Assembly: GCF_050908995.1 (NCBI RefSeq)
Contig: NC_135122.1
Coordinates: 12,130,501-12,194,500, forward strand
Direction of reading: 5' to 3'
Source: Andrena cerasifolii
Taxonomy: Eukaryota > Arthropoda > Insecta > Hymenoptera > Andrenidae
DNA length: 64,000 nt
The number at the start of each line of letters is the position of its first letter. Position 1 is the stretch's first letter. This document shows positions 1 through 14,164 of the stretch, in pieces. The translations under genes and the position numbers were made by a program. A model generated the notes under the pieces. It searched no databases. It was not told where the DNA came from and worked only from the letters and a program-made list of their open reading frames with translations.

Positions 1-2412
1 CTATTAAAACCGTGCCGGGCGCGGGTGTAATCGAGCGCTAATTCCCGTGACAAGCGCGTTCGTTTCATTAGAGAGTCTAATTGATGGTCGGAACGTCGCG
101 CGGAAACCGAAGCGTGTCTTCCGCGGCCGCGACACAATTACCAGGAACGCGGGTACATTTTTATCCTCCGACTAATTGTCGTCGACGCGCCACGCTGTTT
201 CCGCTTAATTTGAAAGCCGTTTGAAACGGGGAACGCGGAACGGTTCGTTGGAATTGCAACGGAGGGGCGGGCGACAAATATTTCCCCCGCCGAGAGAAAT
301 ATTTTCGCTGAAAAACGGCGGAAAAGGGAAGGAAAAAGGAGGAACAGAGGAAAGCTACGGTTTATAGTACACCGACAATAAGGAACGGCTCTACTCGGCA
401 CACTTTAACGCGTACCACTTCGAAACGATAAATGTTCGACGCTCGACGCGACGAGTAGTCGAGCGGCACAAAAGAAAGACGTCGCGATCGGAGACCGTTC
501 GATCTCGGCAACTCGATAACGAGAGGGAGGGAAGGGTATCAAAAAAATCGAGTTAAAAGTTTGCACAAGGCTGCCGATGGTGGGTGGGGTTCGGTTAGGG
601 AGGGGGTGGAGTAGACCAGCGGCTTTTAATAAAGACTTTACGGTGAAGAAATCCCAAAGAATAATATCGTCCAAGTAACCCGTGAGAGAGGAGGGAAGTT
701 GGCCGCCACCGCCACGCTCGATTTCCTCTATTTTTCCTTTCCGGTATTATCGATCGGTGGATGCAGGCGCCGTGCTGCAGCGAAATCACGTTACCGAGAA
801 GCTCGTCCGGTTACGGAGATAAAAACCGTTTTAGACCGTTTAGCGGACGTTTGGAGAGTGGAAAACGGTGTTTTTAAAAGGGGAAGGATCACACGGCCGG
901 CGATCGTGCGCGCCCTCGCCCTCGTCCACGCGAGAAGTCACGGCGCGGTCGTAAAATCGTGTTCGAATTGTTTTAAGCCGAGCGACACGAACGCTCTCGT
1001 GTTTTCTTTCTCGCGTTAACGACGTGGGACCGAGCCATGGAAGTGGGACACGAAATTCCAGTACGCCCTTAATCCCCCTCACCCACCATTCAAATCGCCG
1101 CGTTATTAGCATCCTAGTCGTTCTTCGTGCATTCCTTATTTCTCAGACACTTCTACGTACGAGCCCTTTGAAATATTCTGTATTCGGCAAGAAACATCTC
1201 ATCTCCACCATCAAATTTCTGCTAATTCAGATACACAGATTCATCCATGGATTCATCCATTTTCCCTTTTCCCTTATTACCCAACGTTCTAGAGGCATAT
1301 CCGCCATTTCCTCCTCTTAAGAGCTGCCACTTAGCGCAACGCCCGCAACTAGGGTTCACCTTTCACCCCGCATCGGATGGGACGCGTGGAATATTAAAAC
1401 TAATAGAGTAAGAAAGTTTTAAAGCGTTGAGTGGAGAGGGTGGACCCGGTCGCGACGAAGCGTAGCGTCAACTGCTCGCTGGGGGCGAGGAAGAAAATGT
1501 CCGGCAAGCCTTAACGGGAGCATTTAAATTTCAGAAGCAAAGTTCTCACGAATCAATAGGGGAACGGGAACGGTCAATCCTTTTGCTCGCAGCGCCGCGA
1601 ATAAAACATTCCAGCCGACGATGAAGAAGAAGAAGAAGGGGGTGTGCTTGCAACGAAGTGGCCCAAGTGGCGGGGGTGGAAAGGGCGGGGGTGGTGCGAA
1701 AGGGGGATGAGAGAAGAGGAAAGTTGGATTGCTGGATGGTCGGCTTGCCAAATGGCGCTTAGTATTCCGCGGGACGATCGGACTTCGCGGAGTACCTGGA
1801 AAGGCAGCGTACTGTGACGGAAGTGCCAAGTAGCTCCGAGGAGGAACCGCTACCGAGAAGTGACTAAGGAGCGGTTGGCTGACTTGAAAATAGGCGAGGA
1901 GATGTGACCAGGAGTTTTAAAAAGGTGAACGGGAATTAAGCGGGCTAAACGAATGATTTAGCTGGCTGCCAAGCTAGCCAGACTCCGGGGACGGGCTGCG
2001 TTGCTCGCGGGGCTCGCAATTAAATTAACTTATCGAGACGGCCAGCCAACTGTCCGCAAACTTGGTTAACGTGTTCTCCGCGCCACGTGGAAACCGGTCC
2101 GCGATATCGATCTCCGCGAGCGTGTAAAACCAATTTCCATATTCATACATACACGCGGGGCTTGTCGCGCTCGCGAGTCGTCGGGGTAATTTCTGCGGCA
2201 GAAGGACGCTTCGGTGGGCGAGTATTTTAATTAGCGGGAATGAACGCCGCCTAATGGGCCGGCAAACGGGTGAAGAAATGGCGGAGCTCGCGTGAAATGA
2301 ATCCCGAGTATCAATATCTTGGACTTAACTAGCAATCCCTGCCTCGGACGCGATTGTCATCCCCGAAGAACACTCTCCGAGGTACAGAATGTAACTTAAT
2401 GGAAGAAATAAG

Positions 2413-2432
2413 CAGATATATATATATATCTG
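2413..2432. repeat. (AT)7 microsatellite inside a 20-bp perfect palindrome
   Basis: Seven AT units at 2416-2429 are flanked by CAG and CTG, so the whole 20 bp reads the same on both strands. It is the clearest dinucleotide repeat in the left half of the window. Confidence 0.8.
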
Positions 2433-3541
2433 AGGGCGAATGGGTAGCAAGGGTCGAACGGAATCGAGGAAAGTTCAGGGCACGGGAGAGCCATCGGTGC
2501 GCTTCTCAGGAGAGGTCCTGTCCTAGTTGGATCGCGTCGTCTGACTCACAGGTTAGCGGGCAAGTCCCAGAACGGATCTCTCTCTTGCCTTTAACTACGT
2601 CCCAACGCTGATTGCTTGCAAATTGCCTGCCTTTACTGGGCCGCGCCATCTTTCCCGTAGACGACGCTATCGCGCCGTGACACCTTACGATCAAAGTCTC
2701 CACTCAAAGGTAATTATACGATCCGCGAGACTTTCATCGGTCAGAGAGGGTAAAATGTGAGGATTCCTCGGTTAAATGTCTGTTTCCAGCTTTGCGCCCT
2801 TTCCTTCCAGACAGACGGCTCAAGTTATCGGCGCTCTATGGGAGGCGATAGTCGCAATTAGGGAAATTAAACTTCTTTCGTCTGGGTTGTAATTAATTGA
2901 GTACGGATGCCACGGTGGAAACGAAACATATGGAATCATCAATTGCGACTAAATACTCTATATTTTTATACAAACTCCTATTCGTGACTGTCCCACTTTT
3001 AACAATTTCATTCGCGTCGACAGTAGGAGCGGTATTCACAGTCGCTGCTTATTCTTAAGATCATCTTAAGCATTCGTATGATCATCTTAAACTCGATGAT
3101 GTTATTAATGCTACCTCCTCAACGACTGACATCCATAATTATAACTTCCGCCACGTACCAACAGTCCGTTGTTACACCGTATTCTTCAGCAAGTTGTAAT
3201 TAAACGACGCCCGTCCGCGAACTGTCGCCGAGTCTTTGACAATCTGCGAGCGGGAACGTTTTGAATGCAATTAACGTTGCACTTTAACGAAGTTTCGCCA
3301 TCGGCCCGCGAAACTCTCGTCTATCATGGAAAGAAGCCACCGCGTCAACGTACTTTGCCATCGACCCGAATGCGCCCCCGGAAACAGGCCTGAAATAAAA
3401 TTTTTCCATCGATCTACGGGCTAAATAGATATTCCGTAATCGAATTTCCCGCGTACCTGACGTGCATCCGAAAATTCCTACCCCTCGCTACTGTGTGCAC
3501 TGAATTATGAAAGAAAACTGGGGATTTTAATAGGGATGATT

Positions 3542-3563
3542 TCAATTGACAACAGTCAATTGA
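3542..3563. repeat. Perfect 9-bp inverted repeat with a 4-base loop
   Basis: TCAATTGAC at 3542-3550 and its exact reverse complement at 3555-3563 are separated by AACA. No element or gene boundary is visible nearby, so the function is unknown. Confidence 0.75.
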
Positions 3564-6500
3564 TAATTACAGGTAATTCCACTAAGCATCCTTTCTCTTC
3601 TTCCTCCAGGATCACCGAAACGATGGGTTAATTATCAGCTAACTAACTACATCGCAAGTGAACCGAATCCTCTCGGAGACCCTAATCCTTCACCAACTTT
3701 CCCAAGAGCGGAAGCGTCGCGCGGCCGCGCGCTGGAAAAACAGAGTTCGCCTAAGTGGACGATTGCTCATTCAGGGCGCATTCTCCAATGAAAACGGTGG
3801 TTAATCGGGGGTCTTCGAGACCCCCGTGGCTCGACGAGTGAGAAGAAGAGAGGAGAAGTTTGTCTCTTCTTACATCAGTTCCAACTTACCCGCCCGATAG
3901 GAAATTCGTTTCTTTGGACCCACAACGGTTCTGTCGTTTCTTCGTACGTTCGACGAGTGTGTCTAGTTTAGCCAGTGACGCAAGCGCCGGGATGGGAGAG
4001 CGGGAGGGGTCCCAAGAGGGTGAACGAGGGACGAAGGCAAGGCTGGCGAACTGTTAAAAGAGTTTGGCTCAGTTACAAAATTTGTACCGCGGAACTCCTC
4101 GCCCTCAGTCTGCATCCTTTGCCCCCTTTATCCCGTCGGCTTATTGAAAGGCTTTCTCTGGCTGACTAAAGGACGATTCTACTGGAAATACCGCGGCCCC
4201 TGAAGCCAGCCCCGCGAATAAAGAGAGGGATTCTTAAAGGACTTTCAGAGGGGGATGGAAATCCGTCGAAATGCCGCTTGTCTTCTGTAAATACACTCTC
4301 GGTGGGCTTGCTGGGTGAATTATGATGGGAAGCATAGATTGCTGTCTTTCGTTATCTCTTTTTTGGGAAGTGAAGAAGCGGCGGATGGAATTTCTAGTTT
4401 GGGGGGGGTTCTCGCCTTTGCCTTGCGGCCGCTGAACGATTGAATTAATCAATTAAGCTATTTAAATTCAATATCTATATAACTCAGAATGCTTCGGATA
4501 GAGTGTCGGGATAGCCTGAAACACTTTCAGTCTTCTTTCCCTCACCTATCATCTAGCACGATTACCCAAACTCCGCGTGGGAGAACAAAACCGCGACAAA
4601 GTCAGGACAAAGCTGAAATCCGCGTAGAGGGCACAAAATAGGAATCGTTGGTCCGCCGAGGCTCATGAAACACTCGACGAGCTGCGGCACGGTTCTAGAC
4701 CTGCGGCCCATTCCAGCTCGTTCGAGCGTTAAAATCGTCCGCTCAATTACGAAGAGAACGAACGGGGCAAGGAAGAGAGGAAACGAGCCCACAGGGTGGA
4801 GAGACGCCCCGGCGACGTTTGGTGACCCCACAGGGCAAGGACGCCGTGCACCTCTGATCGTTTCGCACACTTAAAGGGATGGGTGGACCGAAACTTCGAG
4901 AGAGAAAGAAAGCTAGAAAAGCGTAGGGTACGGACGACAGTTTTCTTCAATCAGAAAAAGAAGTATAAGTACGTGTTGGATTGCCATCGTTGTAATTGAA
5001 TGAAGAGATTATCCTAGGGGAGGTTAAGCCTCCCTAAGCTCGACATTTTTCCTTCACCGCAGGAAGAATAACTCATCCTGACACGGAATCTTGAATCAGC
5101 CTATAGGATCGAGCTGTTTGATTCGTATCCTGTTAGCTCGTTCATCTGTCTGAAGGATCAGCCTCTATTCACCTGTCGTGACAACGAGATGCAGCAACAG
5201 AGGATCTACTGACATGATACCAGGTCTGAGCGCCTGTGGCGGTAATGCACTCCCAGCAGCCCATTACTGCAGACGGTAATTTACATGTTTTCCAACTGGG
5301 AGCACGCGTAATAGCGAACCGTTTAGCGTCTTAGGGCTCGTAAGCTGGCTTACGTTAGCAAGAGGCACACCTGTAAACTAGGGTACTCAGAAATCTGTTG
5401 AATATCTTCAGCCAGACTTCCTTCTTTTCGAGGTAATTGTAGCAGCCGCAGCTCCCCGAACCCTTAACATTGTACAACTTTAAATGAAGCTTGAATTAAA
5501 GTCACGGTAAAACAGGAACTTCTTGAATTCACGGACCTCACTGTCAGTGGTTTTCCAGAAAGAGATGCTTCAGCAATATCGTTCTCTCCACGTACGTACC
5601 CCACACACCCTTTATCCCACTCTCTTTCTCTTCTTTCATCTCGCTTCACAGAAGGCGTCTAAGTAGAAAACTGCCCCAAGGATAATTGCAGAGAGGACCG
5701 TGTTATTCGAGCCGCTGGCCGGGGGTGTGGAGGACAAAGGTGACGCGGAAGTGGTCAATGAAGAAATGATGAGGCAATGGGGCAAGAGGGAGCCAAGAAA
5801 ACGAAAGGGGCGGGGGGAAGAAAAAGGAGCGTCTTTCTGTAAAGGGTTCGAGGCCGCAGGATGTCTATGGACACATCCAGCCTCGACGTATCAAAAGTGT
5901 CGTATAAAACGTTAAGCCCACCCCACACTCCACAGTGTCCCCATTCTTCTTTCTCAGATTAAAAACCATTCGTTCAAGACTAAAAATCAATATAGGTATA
6001 TTCTTCTTCAAGCTTCTAAAAGAGATCAAGCCAAACCGATGAACGACAAGGGTAGTCAAATTTCGTTCACAAGCTGCCGCGACAATCGCAGAATCAGGTT
6101 GCTCGAGCTCACTTTTGCGAAGCAGCGACTAACAACGTTGTCCTCGCATAATGCGCGCGATCCTCCAAAGGATTCGGCGTTCAGAAAAGAGAAAAAGGAG
6201 GCGCGTAGAAGGAGAAGAATAGGAGGTAAGAACGACAAGAAGAGGACGCTGCCTGCTCGTCGTCAAAGGAGGGAAAACGAACCGAATAAAACGACGCGGA
6301 AGTCCGCTGGAAGAAACACGCCACCGAAGGGTGTGAGCGGGACGGGGGCGGGGACAGGGGCGGGAAAAAAAGGCAACCGTTCACGGTGAAAAGGCAGAAG
6401 ACTCAAAGTGTCTCGTTCGCTTTTCAAAAAGTAATCGGCTCGTCGAAAGGAATTGCGCTAATCTCGGCCGACGGCTGACTCCTCCTTTTTAAGCGGCGCA

Positions 6501-7893
6501 CTCAAACGGCCGAGAGTGCCAGCGAGTCGCAGCGAGACTCCGCGAAATCTTTCATCCTCGATCTCTTTTATGCCTGGCATTCTTCGCCTCGCGCCATTCC
6601 TGCTCCTCTTTCAAACGAGGGCCACGAGGGTAGCGTGATCGAAGAGCGAGCACTCGAAGCGATTCCAGTGACGCGGATCGAGAAAGGTGCGTGGCATCGC
6701 GGGCCGTGCGCACGGATCGACCGGTTTCCGAGGGCAGCTTTTGCAACGGTGGCCTGCAATTACCTCAGGCGTCGTTTAATTTCATTGGCGATACGGACGG
6801 CGCCAGCCGCCCCGCATTTCGCCGAATTCTAATTGATTTTCCGACGGCACGGTCAACATTAGGATTCAATTAGACACGCCGCCGCGGACCGTTCCAGATT
6901 GAGTTTGCAAATTCGAGGTGAAAAACCGTGCTCCCGCGGACCACAGCGGCCGAGAGTTGTGTTTATTGATACAGCACTGGGAATGGGAGGACGAGATATA
7001 TTCAGCGTGATATCGCGTGTTCAGTGTTATCACCGATGTTGGTGCGCGGAATAGTTTACTTTTTGCTTTTGAAGGGCAGGGAGGAAAATTGGGTTGAACC
7101 ATCAATAGATTTTTATTCTGTGAAACTAGGTAACAGGTACGCTACATAGTTACTGGAAATTGGTCAGCAGAGCAGAGAGCAGAATTTTAAACGAAGCGAA
7201 ATGGAAATTGGTGACAAAGACAGCGGACGCATTGTACGTACACAACTTCTTTGCAAAGTGAAAAGTGTTCGAGTCAAGATGGTACACGGGTGTCTACCAA
7301 AGGAGGATGAAAACGATAGAAACTCTCCGTTCAATTTGATGCAAAATGCAAGGAGAGTTTTACCGGCGTTGTCTTCTGTTTGGCAGTCGGTATTCCAGTT
7401 AACTGGTTGAAGGTGAAATTTTCAGTTCGTCATGCATCGTAATCCCGGACCTGTCTCGGGGCACCGAGTTCCTCGAGCGTCTCCAAGATAAATGGAACTT
7501 CGCAGAAGACCGGGAAAAACACGAGGGAGAGAGAGAGAGTCCTCCGCGAATCGGAGACCTCGTTTCGAACAAACGACAGCGACTTCGAGGTGAATTAAGT
7601 CAGGGACGCAGTTCACGGCGGCGCTAATTCGTGTAGGGACGCGAGTAAATTTGCTTGACGCAAGGAAAACAGAGACTACCTGGTCCAGGATCTGCGCTTC
7701 AAGATTTCATAAGGTGGTTCATTTACCCGGACGATTCCTCGCGGCGCGATTCAGTCTGTTCCGAGGATCTTCAAGTATTAATCGCGATTCTGCGATGCTT
7801 CTGGACAACGACTCTGCCGCGGCGTTTATTTCGCCTGATCTGACGTGTAAAGAGGAATGAAAGAACAACGAGGGCCAATGGTACCCTCTTCTC

Positions 7894-7902
7894 TATATAA
7901 AA
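7894..7902 (+). promoter_or_regulatory. TATA-box-like motif
   Basis: TATATAAAA lies 68 bp before a short ATG-started frame at 7971 that runs into a consensus donor (CAG at 7993-7995, then GTAAGC). There is no arthropod initiator (TCAGT) at the expected distance of about 30 bp, and the context of the ATG is weak. It is a motif match only and could be chance in a window of this size. Confidence 0.15.
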
Positions 7903-8000
7903 TTGAACACTCAACTTTGTATCGAGTCGAAAGAATTTTATTTCGAGTAACAGAAGTTCCCTTGGATTCGATGATTGCGCACCGTAATGCTCCAGGTAAG

Positions 8001-11000
8001 CAATTTGGTGTGAACTGATGATTAAGTTGTCTCCGAGTGACGATAAAATAAAAACGAACACGCGGTAATGTATATCTAACGGGTATTGATGTGTAGCGAG
8101 GAAACGCCGCCAGTAGCTCATAACACGTGACGGAACATTCAAACAAAATCGACTGTTTCATCGTCTGGAGCTCGCTGAAGCGGCACTATCGATCGTAACT
8201 CCGGCAACAGACGATTGTTTAGGGCCCCTCCGATCCCTGCTCACGCTCTACTTAATAGCAACAACGCCGTTCCTTCAGCTAGAATCACAACAGCGTCATG
8301 AAGTCATCTGTGAGGACCAGCGGGACCATTCCACCAAACTGTTCCTCTGAATGTCGAATCGCTTCGTCGGGATGACGAGTTCAACCCCCCGGAGGCGGTG
8401 TGCCCTCGTTCCGAGGACGACGAGTCCTATCTCAGCTCGACACGGACGGGGGATAAGTAGAGAGAAATACGCGAAAAGGATGAAGAAGGGGTGGGAGAGG
8501 GCGTGGGGATAAAGTCGTTTACTCAACGATTTAAACCGCGAAGAGAGGCTCGTGCCGGGGCGAATATTCATCTGATCGTATGAAAATCCAGGAAACGCCG
8601 CGAAAATATCCCACCCAGAAATTTAATACGCTCCAGGCCGGCCCGGGGAGTGTGGGAGGCGTGAGGGAGCATGTAGGTTTCCGGGTCAAAGGGGATCACA
8701 GAGGGTGGAAAGCGGATAAGACAAAGTAAAGCCTCTCGTTACGATTTCGATCTGGCTCCGGGGAGGAAATGGAATCGTGTGGCATCTGTAGTCCAGTTTA
8801 GAGCTAGATTCTCCTCGAGATGTGTGTGTGTTTTTTATTCGCCCATTCTCGAAACTCTCAGGAGGACACTAAAGGATAATACAGGATTTTTCGCCGAATT
8901 CGTCACGAGCAACATTTGGCGTCGGAATGTTCCAGCTGATGGAAAACGTGGTTCCGCGAGCCTCTCTGGGAACGTTCATCCGAGCGGCACCAGAATTCAG
9001 AGACGCAAATTTCTTCGGGTAGGAATCTGAAACGTCACGGATGGGGAAGATTTTTAACGTGCGGGAAAGAACCCTCGTTGCCCTAGAGGTCTTTCAGAGG
9101 AACCCCGCGCGAGAAGACAAGCACAGACAAGCGAATAACCAGCGTGCCTCCGTGATCTACGAAACTCGATTACACTTTGTTGCATAAATTCCTCTTGCGA
9201 GTTACGTTAGATTTCCTTTCTTCGAAAGAGGAGGAAACAATCGCCATTATTGTGAGCTGCTCTGCTCTCCCAGCAGAGTGTACAGGGGGAGAAAAGAAGA
9301 GAAAGAAACGAAAGGGACGGTGCTGGATGATGAAAGGGGAGAGGAGAAAATAGGGTGAAGAAAAGGGACCCGATAGTTTACTCGGCTTAACTCCAGCTTC
9401 CATTCCATGCAAATCCTTTGGAGGTTAGCCGGAGGAGCTCGTCGCGGTTTTATTTTAGCATCGACGTTTACCGTGGATCCGCTTGTTTGTTCAGTTTACC
9501 CCTTTGTGGCCGAGCAAGGACGAATCGACTGGTGGCTCCCGCGCGGGGTTTGATCCTCGGTCGAGAGTCCAAGGCGATCCCTTGGTGGGAAACGGAGCAG
9601 CGTAAATAACACGAGGTTGGATTATTCACTCGTGTGGGAGGATGTAGGTCGAAGCGAGAAGAAAGTCTGAAAGAATAATGGCGGTCGCCTTTATTTTTAC
9701 ACTCGTCGTCCTTGTTGCATCCTTCAGCGACTCGTACCTCGACCGACGATCATTTGCATCTAATATTAGCTGCCGATTCGTGCACGGTAAACGGACAACG
9801 AATCGACACGTACGGTGAATAATTCACCGGGTTCAGGGAGAAGCTATACACCGTCGCCGGGGCATCGAGTGCGGAAAGAAGTATCGTGAATCGACGGAGC
9901 TTAATGTAGAATCGTTTCGTGTTCGCGTTTTCAATCGTCGTATTCCCTCCCCCAGCGGCGGAGCAATAAACATTTTCCCAAGCCTCGGTGGAAAATATTT
10001 TACGACGCGATATCCTCGGGCTGCACGGTGTCTAACGATCGAGTTCTATTGCTCCGGATGAAATTGTCGAAATCAAAGAAGGAGCGTCGTACAACGGGAA
10101 CGGCCACTCGCGGCGATACGGTTTTACACTTTCATGAATTGCTCGCGAGAAGCAGGTTCGTCCAATATCAAGAAACAAGGATTTAGTGGGGAGGAAATGG
10201 TGCGAACGTCGACTGTCCAGGAATATCGCGCTTCCAAGGCTATATTCCCGGCAAAGTCAATAGCAAAAATTATACTTTAAAACCCGTGCAAACCTCGGAA
10301 CAGTTCCAATCGGATTCCTAAATAGAGCTTGAAGGAGCGCTGACAGGATACCAGCTTGAATCAGAACGCACCGGACTTTATACGATTTATAAAATTCCCT
10401 GGTACTCTGCAATTCTCCTCTAAAATACAGAGTACTCTGATAATACTTGAATTCTCCAATATATCACAGTCTTCCCAGGTCCAAATCTATTTTAATTCCC
10501 CATGTAAACTGCCAGCTGATAAAAAAGAGCCTCTCTGACCCGCAGCTCATCAATCTCGATGAAACTCCATGGGATAGAGATCGCACGGCACTCGTCCAGT
10601 TAATCTTCCATTGCTGGGTGAATAACTCGGAGTCGCGTCCGAGCGTGTTACAATCGCGAGTTTAATTATGATATGTACACTCGCAGGTGTGTGCGTGCGC
10701 GCACATCTGTGCCCGGGGGGGGCGCAATCATCGCCCCTCCCCCCCCCGAATCCGCGGATCGATTTTATTTAGCGCGGCATTAACGGAAACGCGGGACCGA
10801 TTGGAGCGAGCCGACGGCGAAGCGCGCTCTGATAAATCTTACGGCTGTTTGAACACCGCCACCCGATTACTGTCACCTCGCCGGAACCGGGGCGAAAAAA
10901 TAACTTGTTGCGTGTGCACGTGCCGGTTGAAAAGCCCCGGGAAACACATCTGGGCGTGAAAACGTTTTTATTCGTCGCAGTTGGCTGCGTCTGTCGCGCG

Positions 11001-14000
11001 CAACGTTCGCTTGAACACCGTTCGCGAATATTCGCGCGATACAGGGCTCTGCTCGGTGACGATTTCATTTGAATGGGTAAAGGTTGCAGCGCTTCGATAC
11101 CTCTTATTAAGAAATGGCTCGGGAGTTCCCGTTATTTGTCAACAATTCGCTAATTACAACACCGGGGGTGTCTGGGGTGGTTTTCCCCGTTTCATGCCCA
11201 ATTTTCGTCATCGAATTCAACGTACCGGGTAATTACGCGTCTACGTTTGTTCGAGATACACGGCTAAACGCCGCTGATTATGAGTAATCAGGCTTGCACC
11301 TAATGGCAACTGTTCGTTATTATATAACGACAGTTTCGACGAGCCGCGGCGCGCACGCGAGTAGCTACTCATCTGTGGACACACCCTCTCGAGGAAACAT
11401 TTGACGATAAATATTTGCGTCGAAAATGGAGCTTGATATGTTCGGCAGCAATCAGGCAAGCCGTGTTAATTGCGTAATCACGAAAACAAATGCCACGCGA
11501 TGCGACGCAGTCGTCTCAGGATGCAAATGTTTGCCTGTGACGAAAGCGTGGCGCAAAATTGTGTCCACCCTCGGTTTCTTGCAGGTCGGATTTTTCTGGG
11601 CGCAGCGGAACATTCGGTTTCTTGGGAGAATAGGTTCGACGGAATCTTAACAGCAAGCTCTTATCAATCAATTCATTTACTGATGCAATTGCACAGAGAT
11701 TCGGCGCAACGCACTGCGATCAATGCACATCTCTGGTCCATTAAATAAGGATGCGCGAAAAGTTGAAACCGAAATATGTACATATGTAAATACACATATC
11801 CTGATATACGTGGAGTTTGTAGAGCGCGGGTGTTTATCCCTCAGTGACGGTACCGTGGCTCGCAAAAGAGGAATTAAAGTTTCAAACTTTGTCAATGGAC
11901 CATAGACCGCTAAATTATTGAACAAGTTCGATTAATGATGAACATGGGGTGAGTGTCCCCGTGACGTGCACGAGAAGCGTCTTTGATCTCGACAGCGAAT
12001 GTCGTATATGTTGACTTTAGAGACTAGATTATCGTGGAATTAGGACTGTTTGAGAGACTGAGTTATTTGAAAACAGTGAAATATGAATTTAGTAGGATTC
12101 GAGTGCTCATAGAATAGGTAATTTGTTTCTAATCGAAGTGTGATCCCACCGTTGCGGTTGATTGTGTATTTGAACGGGTGCAAGAGTAAAGAAAACGAAA
12201 GCGAGTATTAAAGCGTGCGGGAAAAAGGAAAAAATTAGGCGGCATCAAGAGATTAAGCGTAAATTAACTGCGGTGCGAGGGGTTGGGATGGTCCCTTCGC
12301 AACATAGTGTTATCAGCCAAGTTCCAAACGGCCAAAGCGGAACCGGAGGCTCTCCAGTGTCGAGTTCCCGGCGTTACAACGTATCAGACATTCAAAGTGG
12401 TATTAGTGGCCCCTATCGTAAATCTGGAATGAGCTTAACTCCGTGGAAAAAAAATGGGAGGAGGATCGGTAATGTGCGGCGCGCCACATCGTCCTCGTCG
12501 CAGAAAAATCGTTTAATAATGCTGCCGAGCTTAAAATACAATTAAGCCTCGGTGTGATTGTTCAACAGGGACTTCATCTTTCATCAGGAGAATCACGAAC
12601 CACCGAACGGTCATTCTGCGCGATTAAGTCGCGTTAATTTGGAATGAAAGTGGTCCCGTTTTTGTGGAGCAATACCAGATGAAACGAGAGTAACGAATCT
12701 CGTCTCGCTTCAGTTATTTCCGTAAGTAGGGTACTGTGGAGGATGACCCGATGTCAATTGGAAGGGTAATTACTTAAGTACCGTCGGCAAAAAAGATACC
12801 CATTTACTGAGAGTGGATAGGTGAATTCGATTCCTCGCGAAATTTGGCTGGGGTTCCGTGTTTAATTGCATCCTAGAAGAGTTATTTTCACCGAATTATT
12901 GCGATACCGCGGAGGAAACCGATGATCCGTATCGAATAATCGAAGCTATTGACACGAATTCGAGAGGAACGCGGCGGCGCTAACTTCTAGATGAAGTTTA
13001 CCCGGATGTCGGTGCGCACTTCGGAGCTTCCGTTTCGCTGCGATATCTGAGCGATATTAAACTCAATCTTAAAGGAGCGGGAGTTTTCTTGTACTCGGGT
13101 AACTCTTGCCTGACGTCCGTTAAACTTCAATAATTACTTCACCGTTGGAATTTACAATGCCCGGGCGTCGGGCGCAAGTTTGGCGCCCCGGCCCTTTCCT
13201 TCGGCCATCGTGAATTAAACATTTATTATTAAATTCGCCGGCGCAGCAGTAATAACAAATACCGGCAACGGCGTAAAAACGTTTGCAGCTACCGTGAAAC
13301 TTTAATTGCTCCCTAGAATGCTAATTAGGGGTGCGCCTCGCTCCGGTCGAAAAACTCGCTTCTGCGAGCGTCTCTGATTGGATTGCGAGAGTCGACAAGT
13401 ACGGCGTACCATTTTTTGTTATCATCGGAATCTCTCGTTCTGACGAGAAACAGGCGGACCTGCCGCGTCGAGCTTGGGAAAGTGTAAGTAAAGGATCACG
13501 CGGCGACTATCTCGATTTGTGCCCTCGGCGCGGAGCTTTCTCGCGTGCATTGGCTTGAAACAACGAGCTGCTTCTGAACGCCTCCACTCGGCAGCAATCT
13601 CGAAACGTTCGGCCCCTCTGCGCTGAAAGAGTTGAGGGGAACAGTGTCAACGGGGTTGCGCTCCGGCAAATGAACGCTTTCTGTATCGGCTTGGGAAAGA
13701 AATCGAGGGTAACTCGAAATCGCTGATTCAACTCCCGCGGAGGCGCGTGCTGCGCCACGAGGGGACTCGTCGCCGGCGTCTCTCGGTAATTTTGAATCTG
13801 TATGCAGCCGAAGAGGAATCCACGGGCCAATAACGACCGCGCATTATTATGCAGATTACACCGTAACCTGTATTAGTTCGTTATCACTCCTACATCTTGA
13901 GCGACCGACATGCCATACCCTCGTGGTGCAGAATGCACAGAGGAAAAAATGGGGGGTCACGACGAAGACACCAGCGTCGAACGCGATCAGCATCTCAACG

Positions 14001-14160
14001 CGCTTCCCTTTGCAATTGGACGTTTTTCTGGCAGGATCTGGTTAAACGTTGCTACCTCCTCAACGAATCAACTGGATGAATAAGTAAGGGGTTGTAAAGA
14101 ACGAGTGGATGACCCGTGTACATATTAGATATTAGACAGGGTTATTTTAATTAGAAGATT
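8001..14160. other. Non-coding block, no gene recognised
   Basis: No reading frame here resembles a known protein; the longest are about 100 codons and overlap antisense frames. Visible structure is limited to a purine-rich tract at 9280-9365, a G8 run (10,715-10,722) facing a C9 run (10,739-10,747) with complementary GGGGCG and CGCCCC arms between them, and small hairpins near 9259 and 13,165. Confidence 0.6.
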
Positions 14161-14164
14161 GTAG

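Larger units (their letters stand above)
1..7890. other. Non-coding block, no gene recognised
   Basis: Open frames here are short (up to 116 codons), overlap on both strands and show no domain, so I call none of them. The block holds a (GAA)5 run at 1623-1637, a (TA)n palindrome at 2413-2432, small hairpins at 441-464, 3054-3070, 3542-3563 and near 5336-5352, a G8 run at 4401-4408, and purine-rich + strand tracts near 1620-1760, 5690-5830 and 6180-6390. The 6039-6389 open frame on the + strand is Lys/Arg-rich only because the DNA is purine-rich. Confidence 0.6.
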
